NCBI GenBank assembly: GCA_029938635.1
Contig: JAOZUQ010000019.1
Location: 1-43,279 of the forward strand
Length of the DNA: 43,279 nt
Reading direction: 5' to 3'
DNA from: Candidatus Aminicenantota bacterium
GTDB taxonomy: Bacteria > Acidobacteriota > Aminicenantia > UBA2199
Below, piece by piece: positions 8,327 through 16,744 of the stretch. The stretch's first letter is position 1. The number at the start of each line of letters is the position of its first letter. The notes under the pieces were generated by a model. The model worked only from the letters and a program-made list of their open reading frames with translations, was not told where the DNA came from and did not search any database. The translations under genes and the position numbers were made by a program.

Positions 8327-8341
8327 TTTCTATCATCCCAA

Positions 8342-8591
8342 TTATGTATCCATAATAGCCAATATACCTGTAAATGTCAAATCAAAAGCGGTAAGACTTC
8401 CTGCCCATTTATCAATAGCAATAAGCTTGCCAATGTCCGGTTTTTCGAAACAGGCAACAATAGATTCAATACTTAAAACTTTACAATATTTCAGTTTTTT
8501 TCAGCCATGCGACAAAAGTTGATAAAAATCCGATCGCTGACAAAATCAGAGTAAAAACAAATTTCCGGATCCGGATAACAAAATTTGTCAT
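8342..8591 (-). pseudogene. Possible frameshifted small membrane protein gene
   Basis: From ATG 8591 a 36-codon frame encodes a basic start plus a hydrophobic helix (FVFTLILSAIGFLSTFVAWL) and stops at 8481. At a run of seven A residues on the coding strand, skipping one base joins it to a second protein-like frame that ends at TAA 8342-8344 (with stretches such as IESIVACFEKPDIGKLIAID). The joined product would be about 82 residues. It lies 31 nt downstream of the M48 protease gene and its end overlaps the precursor promoter. No clear SD is visible. It may be a decayed gene, a 36-residue small protein or chance. Confidence 0.25.
8352..8380 (-). promoter_or_regulatory. Sigma-70 promoter of the precursor/PqqD/kinase unit
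   Basis: On the minus strand, a perfect -35 TTGACA (complement of 8375-8380) and a -10 TATTAT (complement of 8352-8357) are separated by exactly 17 nt. Transcription would begin near 8345, leaving a leader of about 20 nt before ATG 8326. This is one of the best promoter matches in the window and suggests strong expression of the precursor. Confidence 0.75.
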
Positions 8592-8622
8592 AAATATAAT
8601 TCAGGATAAATAAGGAATTACT

Positions 8623-10479
8623 TTATAACCTGTATGTTGATCCCGATATACTTAGATATTTTCTCATTTTTGTCAATTGAGCTTCAAAATATTCAATATC
8701 ACCACCGGAGAGCTTTAATGCCATCTCTGAAGCCTCTACAGCCTCTTCATATTTTTCATTAATAAGAAATGCTTCAGCAAGTGTATCGTAAATATGTGCT
8801 TCCGTTTTGATGGCAGCAGCAGCCTTTGCCAGACGAAGGCCCCTTCGCCTTTCTCTGAATGACTCATCCTCACAGGTAATAAGGAGCCATGCCAGATTGT
8901 TCAGGGTTTCAGGTTGGTCATATTTTAGTGTAAGTGACTTCTCATAATAATTTTTCGCTTTCTCCCAGTTCCCTTTTTCATGGTATAACGTAGCAGCAGC
9001 GGAATAAAGCCTGTGATCATCGGGGGTCCTTTCCATTCCCCTTTCCAATGCCCGAATCACCACTTTCCTTTCCATTCCCTCATTGAAAGTTCTTGTCAGG
9101 GGATTCATTGTCAATACGAGTATTGTTATAAGGATCGTGATATATCCGAGAACACGTCTCCTGACCTTCTTTCTATGGAGAGCGATCTCAGATTGATCAT
9201 TTATACATTTTTCAAGAAAGTCTATCCTCTCCCCAATTGAAAAATGGTGCCAGTTGCTTCCCTTTTTCTCTTTTATCCCACTCCCCAGTTTTTCAAATGA
9301 ACTTACAAGATGAGCAGGGTCAACACCTGAGTCAAAACAATATATATCTGCTTCACGCTCAAAATTTCTCATAAAATATCCGAAAATAAACCTGAAGTAC
9401 AAAACGAACATCAGAATAGAAAAAGTGCCGGCCAGAAAGTGAAAAGGGCTGATCCCCAGAATACCAGCCTGGCCTGTAAGCAAATTGATCCCGAGGGGAG
9501 AACTCAGGATAATCAAATTTATTATATTCATCAATCCGCTGCTTATAACAGCAAATCCGACAAATAACAAAAGATAATAAAGAATATGCTTTCTCTTTAC
9601 ATGGCCCGTCTCGTGACTAACTACAGCTATTATCTCTTCGGCCGAGAGGATATTCATGAGTTCCGGTGTAATGAGGAGGTATCTGAAGAAAGGGAAATAT
9701 CCAAGTACTCCTGCAGTCATAAGGCTCTTACTCAGCGAATTCCATGAAAGTATTTCTTTGAATGAAATCCCCTCTTTTTCGGTAAACTCAAGTATTTTAT
9801 TCCTGAGTTCTCCTTCCCGGAGAGGTTTGCAATCCCACAACTTTATGATAAGGAGAGGCCCTATGATCAAAAATATCAGCAAAAATAGTGCAAAAAAGGC
9901 CAGTTGGAATAGTGGAGAGCCTGAATTTTCTGTGATCCACGCAATATTGAGCAACTTAAGAATGTCGGTTCCAAGAGTCAGGATCAGCCATGGGATCACA
10001 ATTGCAAGGTTAAATTTTATATTATCAGATATGAATTTCCCTGCACTTTCAGACAAGTAAACTATCTTCCCGACAGTTTTATAGCCCCAATACCAGATAA
10101 TGGCGAAATGGAGTATAAATATTGCAAGTACTATTATATCTCCGGTAAACGTTATACCCCCTAACCTGAAAACTGACATAACAATTACTTTGAGATCAAA
10201 TATATATATTTCAAGTGTAAATATGATAATTGCTTTTATCATTGAGAGGTTGGTAATTCTCAGATATCCGGATCTGAACGCCCCGGGATACGTTTCGTTC
10301 TCCCGATGCTTTTTCTTTAACCTTAGAAAAGAATTCCGGATATGGAGAGAAAACAAAAATATAAGTATCGGGATTATGAGAATATCCTGAAAAACCGGGA
10401 AAAGATCATTCGGGGTTCCGGGTGCTGTAACAAATATGGCTACAGCTATAATAAAGTATAAAAAATTTTTGTATATCAT
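8623..10479 (-). CDS. M48-family membrane zinc metalloprotease with C-terminal TPR repeats
   Basis: A 618-residue protein from ATG 10479 (an in-frame TTG lies 9 nt further upstream). Several transmembrane segments occupy about 5-50, 80-135, 160-215 and 300-370. The zinc motif HETGH is at 289-293 and the third ligand Glu is in FEREADIYC near 376, both typical of the M48 (HtpX/Ste24) peptidases. The last ~150 residues form TPR-like helices, for example AATLYHEKGNWEKAKNYYEK. I infer a membrane protease with a TPR substrate- or partner-binding tail, probably in quality control. It ends about 300 nt upstream of the putative precursor gene on the same strand, so a role in leader removal is possible but unsupported. 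Confidence 0.87.
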   Translation of the reverse strand: MIYKNFLYFIIAVAIFVTAPGTPNDLFPVFQDILIIPILIFLFSLHIRNSFLRLKKKHRENETYPGAFRSGYLRITNLSMIKAIIIFTLEIYIFDLKVIVMSVFRLGGITFTGDIIVLAIFILHFAIIWYWGYKTVGKIVYLSESAGKFISDNIKFNLAIVIPWLILTLGTDILKLLNIAWITENSGSPLFQLAFFALFLLIFLIIGPLLIIKLWDCKPLREGELRNKILEFTEKEGISFKEILSWNSLSKSLMTAGVLGYFPFFRYLLITPELMNILSAEEIIAVVSHETGHVKRKHILYYLLLFVGFAVISSGLMNIINLIILSSPLGINLLTGQAGILGISPFHFLAGTFSILMFVLYFRFIFGYFMRNFEREADIYCFDSGVDPAHLVSSFEKLGSGIKEKKGSNWHHFSIGERIDFLEKCINDQSEIALHRKKVRRRVLGYITILITILVLTMNPLTRTFNEGMERKVVIRALERGMERTPDDHRLYSAAATLYHEKGNWEKAKNYYEKSLTLKYDQPETLNNLAWLLITCEDESFRERRRGLRLAKAAAAIKTEAHIYDTLAEAFLINEKYEEAVEASEMALKLSGGDIEYFEAQLTKMRKYLSISGSTYRL

Positions 10480-10598
10480 GATCCCCAAATAAGGCCTGGC
10501 TTCTCCACTTTAACAGATATATTTTATATCTAACCCCTGCAAATTGCAATAGAGCTCTTCCGGTGATAGAATATCTCATTAATAAAGGGGTAGTAATA

Positions 10599-11576
10599 AT
10601 GGGCAAAAATGTGTATGAAAATATTCTTGATGTGGTCGGAAATACACCAATGGTAAAACTTCAAAAAGTAACAGCAGGGACCGGAAGTGAAATATATGCA
10701 AAACTTGAATTCATGAACCCGATGGGCAGTGTAAAGGACAGAGCTGCCAAATATATGATCGAAAAAGCTGAAGAGGATGGACGCATTAAGGATGGGCAAC
10801 TTATTATAGAGAATTCTTCAGGAAATACCGCATTGGGACTTGCTCTCGTTGCAATTCAGAAGGGTTACCGGTTGAAAGTGGTAGTGAGGGACAGGATCAG
10901 CAAAGAGAAGATCAATCAACTTGAAGCACTTGGTGTAGATGTTCATAAAGTGGACAGTTCACTGCCTCCGGAAGATCCTGAAAGTTATAATAAAATAACC
11001 CCCAGGATAGTTAAGGAAATTCCGGATTGTTACTTCCCTGACCAGCATAACAACAGAGAGAACAATGATTCCCACTACAACTCGACCGGACCTGAGATCT
11101 GGGAACAAATGGATGGGAAGATAGACTATTTTATAGCAGGGATCGGCACCGGTGGAACTATCGGCGGTGTTGCCAGATATCTGAAAGAGAAAGACCCGGG
11201 AATAAAAGTGATTGCTATCGATCCGTTCGGTTCCATTTTTTACAACTATTTTAAAACCGGAAAAATAACTGAATCTTCCCCATACCTTATCGAAGGTCTC
11301 GGGGATGAGTTTCTGATAGAGTGTGCAGACTTTTCCAACATTGATGACATCTATCAGGTTTCAGATAAAGACTCATTCCAGTTTGCAAGAAAGCTCATGA
11401 AAGAAGAGGGCATACTGGGAGGAGGCTCAAGCGGATCAGCTCTATGGGGTGCCCTGAAACTTGCAGATTCACTTGAGAAACCCGCAAGAATAGTTACAAT
11501 CTTCCCGGACGGATCTGCACGTTATCTCAGCACAATTTTCAATGATAAATGGATGAAAGAAAAAGGACTCCTCTGA
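10599..11576 (+). CDS. PLP-dependent cysteine synthase / cystathionine beta-synthase-like enzyme
   Basis: 325 residues from ATG 10599, chosen because AAAGGGG lies 8-9 nt upstream. It belongs to the fold-type II beta-replacement family that makes cysteine or cystathionine from an activated serine. Lys46 in GSVKDRAA is the expected PLP lysine, ENSSGNTALG (71-80) binds substrate, and GIGTGGTIGG (181-190) holds the cofactor phosphate. The C-terminal GGGSSGSAL and PDGSARYLST resemble cystathionine beta-synthase catalytic cores more than CysK, as does the EIWEQ segment. There are no CBS regulatory domains. Substrate choice cannot be fixed from sequence alone. It stands alone, convergent with rtcB 6 nt away. 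Confidence 0.85.
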   Translation: MGKNVYENILDVVGNTPMVKLQKVTAGTGSEIYAKLEFMNPMGSVKDRAAKYMIEKAEEDGRIKDGQLIIENSSGNTALGLALVAIQKGYRLKVVVRDRISKEKINQLEALGVDVHKVDSSLPPEDPESYNKITPRIVKEIPDCYFPDQHNNRENNDSHYNSTGPEIWEQMDGKIDYFIAGIGTGGTIGGVARYLKEKDPGIKVIAIDPFGSIFYNYFKTGKITESSPYLIEGLGDEFLIECADFSNIDDIYQVSDKDSFQFARKLMKEEGILGGGSSGSALWGALKLADSLEKPARIVTIFPDGSARYLSTIFNDKWMKEKGLL

Positions 11577-11582
11577 TAAAGA

Positions 11583-12755
11583 TCAGCCCTTAATAACTCC
11601 CAGAGGCCTGAGTTCTGTTACGATATCGACAAGATCCTTCTGGTTATCCATAACTTTGTTAATATCCTTATAAGCACCACTTGCCTCATCAAGATCCTTC
11701 CTGCTGTGGAGAGAATGAATAATCCCGAGTTTATCAAGTTTCGCCCTTTCAAATTCAAGATCAAGATCTCTTACTGCCTGCCGTCTTCCCAGTTTCCTGC
11801 CCGCTCCATGAGAGCAGGACATGAAACTATCCGGATTACCTTTTCCCTCAACGATAAAACTGGAAGTACCCTGAGACCCCGGGACGATCCCTTTTTCCCC
11901 GGCTTTTGCACTGGTTGCACCTTTCCTGTGAACAAATACCCTTGATCCGAAATGGACCTCTGATGAAACGTAATTGTGGGCTATATTAATAAAATTATCA
12001 AAGCTGATTTCCCGTTTCAGATCTTCAGAGAAGACCTCCTTAACCCTTTCTATCATCAGTTTCCTGCTTGCAAAAGCAAAATCGATACAATATTGCATTT
12101 CCTCCAGATATTTTTTTTCCTCATCAGAACCAGGAGATAAATATGCCAGGTCCCATTTAGGAGGCACTCTTTTCCGGATCGAGCCCGTCTGCTCTTTTGC
12201 AACCCTGTTATAATGTCCTGCAACCTTATATCCGATATTTCTGCTTCCGGAATGGACCATCAGCCATATATAACCATCATTTTCTTTTTGTATTTCGATG
12301 AAATGGTTACCACCGCCAAGGGTACCAAGCTGTTTGAGAGCATTTTTGTACTCACGATTTACTATAAGCCCTTTTCTGAAAGTAAAGTGATCCCTTCCGG
12401 GCATAAGATATTCATTCTGTTCTTTATTATGATGGGAAAACCCTACAGGGACCAGCCTCCTTACCCCGTTCAGAATACTTTCAATGTTTTTTATCGGCAA
12501 CTCTTTTTCACTGGTCCGGGCTGCACAGATACCACAGCCGATATCGACTCCTACAGCATTGGGGATAACAACCCCTGTTGTAGCAAGTACACCTCCGATA
12601 GGCATACCGAATCCCGGATGAGCATCCGGCATTATTGCGATATGCTTAAAAGCAAAAGGGAGATTTGAAAGATTTCCGGCCTGCTCGAGGGCAACGGGTT
12701 CTATATCATCCAGCCACATCCGGATCGGAATATTTCCAGAGCTAATTACCTTCAT
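11583..12755 (-). CDS. rtcB: RtcB-family RNA ligase
   Basis: 390 residues from ATG 12755, preceded by GGAG in the end of pgi. RtcB joins RNA 2',3'-cyclic phosphate or 3'-phosphate ends to 5'-OH ends using GTP and Mn2+. Visible signatures are MPDAHPGFGMPIGG (42-55), GVDIGCG with metal ligand Cys74, GGGNHFIE (147-154), HSGSRN (168-173), and CSHGAGR (314-320) in which His316 is the expected GMP-accepting residue. The length is on the short side of the family but all core motifs are present. It overlaps pgi by 14 nt, so it should be translated with it. No archease partner or RtcA/RtcR is nearby, so the role (tRNA or stress RNA repair) is open. Confidence 0.93.
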   Translation of the reverse strand: MKVISSGNIPIRMWLDDIEPVALEQAGNLSNLPFAFKHIAIMPDAHPGFGMPIGGVLATTGVVIPNAVGVDIGCGICAARTSEKELPIKNIESILNGVRRLVPVGFSHHNKEQNEYLMPGRDHFTFRKGLIVNREYKNALKQLGTLGGGNHFIEIQKENDGYIWLMVHSGSRNIGYKVAGHYNRVAKEQTGSIRKRVPPKWDLAYLSPGSDEEKKYLEEMQYCIDFAFASRKLMIERVKEVFSEDLKREISFDNFINIAHNYVSSEVHFGSRVFVHRKGATSAKAGEKGIVPGSQGTSSFIVEGKGNPDSFMSCSHGAGRKLGRRQAVRDLDLEFERAKLDKLGIIHSLHSRKDLDEASGAYKDINKVMDNQKDLVDIVTELRPLGVIKG

Positions 12756-14391
12756 CCGGACTCCGGACAGACCTGAAAACTTTGATAAGCTCCGTTGTTG
12801 AGCTGTCATGTTCACTGCCGGAGATTTTTTCAGATGATAGATCTTCAGCAATGTCAGTTGCAATATTTTTCCCGAGCTCTACACCCCATTGGTCAAATGA
12901 ATTTATATTCCAGATTATTCCCTGTGTGAAGATCTTATGCTCGTAGAGCGCAATAAGCATTCCGATCGTTTCCGGTGTTAATTTATTGAATAATAAAGTA
13001 TTCGAAGGCCTGTTGCCGGGGAATATCCTAAACGGTATCTGCTCCTCCGGAACCCCGGCTTTTAATACTTCATTACCTGTCCTTCCGAAAGCAAGAGCTT
13101 TTGACTGAGCAAAAAAATTAGCCATAAACTTCCTGTGGTGATCCCCGGGATCATTCAGAGGTTGGGCAAACCCGATAAAATCTACCGGGACCACTCTGCT
13201 TCCCTGATGAAGTAATTGAAAAAAAGCATGCTGAGAATTTGTGCCAATGCCACCCCAGACAACCGGGCCTGTATGATATCCTGTCGGTTCACCTTCGAGG
13301 CTGACACTCTTTCCATTCGATTCCATATCACATTGCTGAAGATATGCAGGAAAGTCTGTCAGATATTGATCATAAGGGAGAACAGCATATGACCCGTACC
13401 TGAAGAAATTATTATACCAGATACCAATCAGGGCCATTATTACAGGAATATTTTCATTGAATGGAGAATTTTTAAAATGTTCATCAATTTTATAAGAGCC
13501 TTTAAGAAGTGAGATGAAATTATCATACCCGGCTGAGATCATAACAGAAAGTCCAATGGATGAAGTTAGTGAATATCTGCCTCCTATCCAATCCCACATC
13601 TCAAGAGTGTTATCTGCAGAGATCCCGAAAAGTTCCGAATTTTTTTTACTTGAAGTGATAGCAATAAAATGTTTTGAAATAAATTCTGTATTACCAGCCG
13701 CTGACCTTATCCACTCCTTTGCACTTTCCGCATTGGTCATGGTTTCGATAGTAGTAAATGTTTTAGATGCTATTATAAATATGGTTTCATCGGGTTTAAG
13801 ATCATACAAAGATTCAACAATGTCAGTCCCATCTATATTCGAGACAAATCTGACTATCAAATCTCTATCTGAATACCATCTGAGTGCATTGCAGACAAAT
13901 CTCGGCCCAAGGTCAGATCCTCCTATTCCAATGTTTACTACATTCTTTATTTTTTTACCTGAAAAGCCTTTCCAGTCACCACTCCTTATTCTTTCCGAGA
14001 CAATTTTCATTTTATCCAAAGTCCCGGAAATCACCGGCATCACATCTATGCCGTCAACTAATACCGGATCACCGGAGAAATTCCTCAATGCTGTGTGAAG
14101 AACAGCCCGGTCCTCTGTTATATTTATCTTATTCCCGGAGAACATATCATTTATTTTTTCTCTGAGCCCTGTTTTTTCACCAAGTTTTATAAGAAGATCA
14201 AGAGTTTCACTATTGATCAAATTTTTCGAATAGTCAAAATATAACTCACCAATTTTCAAAGAGAATCTTCTCCCCCTCCCGGGATCTTCTCTAAAATATT
14301 CTCTTAAATGTACATCTTTTATCCTTGAATAGTGCTCACCTAAAGATCCCCACTCTATAAATTTTTCAGGACCTGAAAGTTTTTGTGTCAT
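12742..14391 (-). CDS. pgi: Glucose-6-phosphate isomerase
   Basis: 549 residues, the size of the large bacterial/eukaryotic PGI type. It interconverts glucose-6-phosphate and fructose-6-phosphate in glycolysis and gluconeogenesis. Family signatures seen are VNIGIGGSDLGPRF (substrate phosphate region), SKTFTTIETMTNA, WDWIGGRYSLTS, SNGKSVSLEGEPTGYHTGPV, GTNSQHAFFQLLHQG with the catalytic His, and the C-terminal NSFDQWGVELGK with the conserved Lys. The start ATG 14391 has GGAG upstream and follows the isomerase-like gene after 2 nt; its end overlaps rtcB. This is confident. Confidence 0.97.
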   Translation of the reverse strand: MTQKLSGPEKFIEWGSLGEHYSRIKDVHLREYFREDPGRGRRFSLKIGELYFDYSKNLINSETLDLLIKLGEKTGLREKINDMFSGNKINITEDRAVLHTALRNFSGDPVLVDGIDVMPVISGTLDKMKIVSERIRSGDWKGFSGKKIKNVVNIGIGGSDLGPRFVCNALRWYSDRDLIVRFVSNIDGTDIVESLYDLKPDETIFIIASKTFTTIETMTNAESAKEWIRSAAGNTEFISKHFIAITSSKKNSELFGISADNTLEMWDWIGGRYSLTSSIGLSVMISAGYDNFISLLKGSYKIDEHFKNSPFNENIPVIMALIGIWYNNFFRYGSYAVLPYDQYLTDFPAYLQQCDMESNGKSVSLEGEPTGYHTGPVVWGGIGTNSQHAFFQLLHQGSRVVPVDFIGFAQPLNDPGDHHRKFMANFFAQSKALAFGRTGNEVLKAGVPEEQIPFRIFPGNRPSNTLLFNKLTPETIGMLIALYEHKIFTQGIIWNINSFDQWGVELGKNIATDIAEDLSSEKISGSEHDSSTTELIKVFRSVRSPDEGN

Positions 14392-14393
14392 AT

Positions 14394-15179
14394 TTACTCC
14401 GCTGATTCTCCCGGCAAAAAATTCTCCCGGTAGTATTGTAATGACCTGAGAAGATCATCTTTGGAATGGGGTTCGAGTGTAACAGAATATTGTGTCCCAA
14501 GAGCAAGAATATCCCGGCGAGCCTTTTCCCAGTCAATCTTCCCTTCACCCATTGGCAGATGATCATCACCCAGACCATTATTATCATGAAAATGAAAATG
14601 AATTTGTTTATCAGAGGATATACGCTTAAGCCATTCTCCGGAACTAATCTTTCCGAAAACATTATGATGCCCATAATCAAAACAATGAATTATCCTCTCA
14701 TTTCCAATTCTTCTCTCCAATTCAAGAGCGACATCCGGAACAGGGTCATCTATATTCTCAATTGCAATAATCGGGTGATCAGGAATAGTTGAAAGCCTTT
14801 TGAAAAATTCAATTGACCTGTCCAGCCAGCCATCAAGGCTCTGCCTGTAATACAACCTGTCATAATTATAATGAATAACTACAAGATCAGAGCCCCATTC
14901 CCTTCCGAGCTCCAGAACCTTTGAAAGTTTTTTAAAACTCAACTCCCTGATATCATCATCATTACCGCCTGTTGAGATATCGAGGAAAGGTGCATGAAGT
15001 GTATTGGATCTGAATTTTTTAAGAATGGATTTAAAATTCTCTTTCTCTTCTCCGGCAAGTCTATTCAGACTACAACTATCCATATATACTTCTGGTGATA
15101 TATCCAGATCGAGGAACTCTTTATAATCTGTTTTTAATAATTCACAGGAAATTCTGACAAAATAATTATCAAACGGCAT
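14394..15179 (-). CDS. Sugar phosphate isomerase/epimerase-like TIM-barrel protein
   Basis: 261 residues of the AP-endonuclease-2 / xylose-isomerase-like TIM-barrel superfamily. Metal and substrate positions characteristic of the group are visible: LHAPF near 77, VIHYN near 122, IENIDD near 160, CFDYGHHNVFG near 190, HFHDNNGLGDDHLPMGEG near 213-230 and LEPH near 256. Such enzymes use a divalent metal for sugar or polyol epimerisation or for endonuclease IV-type chemistry. The HDN...HLPxGEG signature favours the sugar-epimerase branch. Start ATG 15179 overlaps the response-regulator gene by 11 nt and pgi follows after 2 nt, which supports a carbohydrate role. The substrate is unknown. Confidence 0.82.
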   Translation of the reverse strand: MPFDNYFVRISCELLKTDYKEFLDLDISPEVYMDSCSLNRLAGEEKENFKSILKKFRSNTLHAPFLDISTGGNDDDIRELSFKKLSKVLELGREWGSDLVVIHYNYDRLYYRQSLDGWLDRSIEFFKRLSTIPDHPIIAIENIDDPVPDVALELERRIGNERIIHCFDYGHHNVFGKISSGEWLKRISSDKQIHFHFHDNNGLGDDHLPMGEGKIDWEKARRDILALGTQYSVTLEPHSKDDLLRSLQYYRENFLPGESAE

Positions 15180-15561
15180 TTCCCCTCAGCATTTCATTAA
15201 ACTTGCGGGAAAGGGATTTTACACTTAAAGGTTTTGCCATAAAGTTCATTATTTTCTTCTTAAATACCTTTTTTTCAAGATACTCCCTGTCATAGCCACT
15301 GATAAACAATATCTTGGCATTGGGGACTTCATTGGTAATAATATTTGAAACTACCTCTCCCGAGATCCCGGGCATTTCAACATCCAGGACTACAATAAGG
15401 ATTTTCCCGGAGTTTTTTCTGAATAACTCAACGCCCTCCTCTCCATCCTTCGCTGTAATACATTCATACCCCAGAATTTCGATCATCTCCTGACCGATCT
15501 CTCTGATCACTTTCTCATCATCGACAAGAAGGATTTGGTTTCTATCAATTCCGGAGCCCAT
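15169..15561 (-). CDS. Single-domain response regulator (CheY-like receiver)
   Basis: 130 residues consisting only of a receiver domain. The acidic pair is Asp14-Asp15 (LLVDDEK), the phospho-acceptor Asp60 lies in VVLDVEMPG, the switch Ser88 is in LFISGYD and Lys110 is in MAKPLS. No output domain follows, so it acts by protein-protein contact or in a phosphorelay. No histidine kinase is encoded in the window. It sits 41 nt after the membrane protein gene and overlaps the TIM-barrel gene, within a minus-strand block running to rtcB. No obvious SD precedes ATG 15561. Confidence 0.92.
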   Translation of the reverse strand: MGSGIDRNQILLVDDEKVIREIGQEMIEILGYECITAKDGEEGVELFRKNSGKILIVVLDVEMPGISGEVVSNIITNEVPNAKILFISGYDREYLEKKVFKKKIMNFMAKPLSVKSLSRKFNEMLRGNAV

Positions 15562-15602
15562 TTATAAAAGGATATAATAATTATCCGGAAATTCCAAATT
15601 TA

Positions 15603-16643
15603 TTATTTCTGTTTGTCATTAATAACCTTAACACCTTCTATTTCCTTTTTAATAAGATATTCACCCAATTGGTCATATATTGTATCCATATCCTTTATCA
15701 TAATTCTGACCTTCACTTCATCCCATTCAAATATATTGTTATAAAGGGCTTGAAGAGAAGAAGCGTGTATCCCGTATTCCGATCTCATAGTGATCTCCTT
15801 ACTCTCAGAGCCCGGCTTCAACTCTTTTTTGATCACCGGATAACCGAAATTGAATCTTTCACCACTCTTTTCAAATAAGAATATTCCCTTAAAGGCAAGC
15901 TTACTTAAAGACCTGTCACTCGTGTTCCTGATCTTAAATTTTATCGATGGATATACAAGAACTTTCTTCCCTTCAAGTACTTTGTAAATCCATCCGGAAT
16001 CCGTAATAAGGATTTCCACTTTATCTACAAGTCCGCTTTTTTCCTCCACATTAATATCAGATTTGAACCCTGTGATCTTCTGTTCAACCGGATACAGATC
16101 ACCTACTCTGACATAGGTTGATCCTTTTGTCCTGGCAAACAGTTTTGCATTTACTTTTTTCCATTTATCCTTATTCTGATAAAATGCCTCTTTTGAGGTT
16201 GCAGTGTAACCGTTTACCCCTTTTATCAGAACAACATCACTTGTATCTCCGGGAGGAAGAGGTACTTCAAAAGCAGAACAAAAACCACTGGTTTGAGGTT
16301 TCCCATCCGCCTGGAATTCAAATACACATTCAAAATTAACATAATGGAGGGGTGCCTTCCCATTATTCTTCACCCGAAAAGAGACAAACGGGAGGATCCT
16401 TGCAGCAGTCTCTCTAAGCTCTGATTTCCCTTCCATCCACCCTGCGTCCATGGATACTATTTCAATCGAATTTTTCACATCATCCTTCGACCAAGTACTT
16501 ATGAACGATTTATAGACTATTACAACCAGGATAAGGAATACAATTATCAGGATATACTTGATCCAGAATTTAGGATTTTTCATCCTCTCTATTATTGTTT
16601 TCTCCTTCACATATTCTTCAAAAAGATGGCCTTCATTCTCCAT
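15603..16643 (-). CDS. Single-pass membrane protein with two beta-sandwich-like repeats, function unknown
   Basis: 346 residues from ATG 16643 with AGGAGGGAAAT upstream. One transmembrane helix lies at about 28-47 (WIKYILIIVFLILVVIVYKS), with the bulk outside the membrane. Two related modules follow, one opening with VSMDAGWMEG (about 65) and the other ITDSGWIYKVLEG (about 213). Each contains a beta-rich segment of the type FRVKNNGKAPL / FKIRNTSDRSL. This repeat pattern resembles FxLYD-like or CARDB-like extracellular Ig folds. I do not recognise a named family. It is the first gene of the block preceding the response regulator, so a linked envelope-sensing role is possible but speculative. 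Confidence 0.6.
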   Translation of the reverse strand: MENEGHLFEEYVKEKTIIERMKNPKFWIKYILIIVFLILVVIVYKSFISTWSKDDVKNSIEIVSMDAGWMEGKSELRETAARILPFVSFRVKNNGKAPLHYVNFECVFEFQADGKPQTSGFCSAFEVPLPPGDTSDVVLIKGVNGYTATSKEAFYQNKDKWKKVNAKLFARTKGSTYVRVGDLYPVEQKITGFKSDINVEEKSGLVDKVEILITDSGWIYKVLEGKKVLVYPSIKFKIRNTSDRSLSKLAFKGIFLFEKSGERFNFGYPVIKKELKPGSESKEITMRSEYGIHASSLQALYNNIFEWDEVKVRIMIKDMDTIYDQLGEYLIKKEIEGVKVINDKQK

Positions 16644-16686
16644 ATTTCCCTCCTTACATGTATCTGAATTCTAACAAAACCGGACC

Positions 16687-16714
16687 AAAAAAAAAAGGGG
16701 AGCAAAAGCTCCCC
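16687..16714 (-). terminator. Rho-independent terminator of gdhA
   Basis: On the minus strand, stem GGGGAGC/GCTCCCC (7 bp, 16697-16703 with 16708-16714) closes a TTTT loop and is followed by ten T residues (complement of 16687-16696). It lies 30 nt beyond the gdhA stop and before the next minus-strand gene. This is a textbook intrinsic terminator. Confidence 0.92.
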
Positions 16715-16744
16715 CTCTTTATTTTTAATATCAATATATCTGAC

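Noticed and set aside
13514..14098. 194-codon frame antisense to pgi
   Set aside because: Composition is that of a reverse-complement shadow; pgi motifs are conserved on the other strand.
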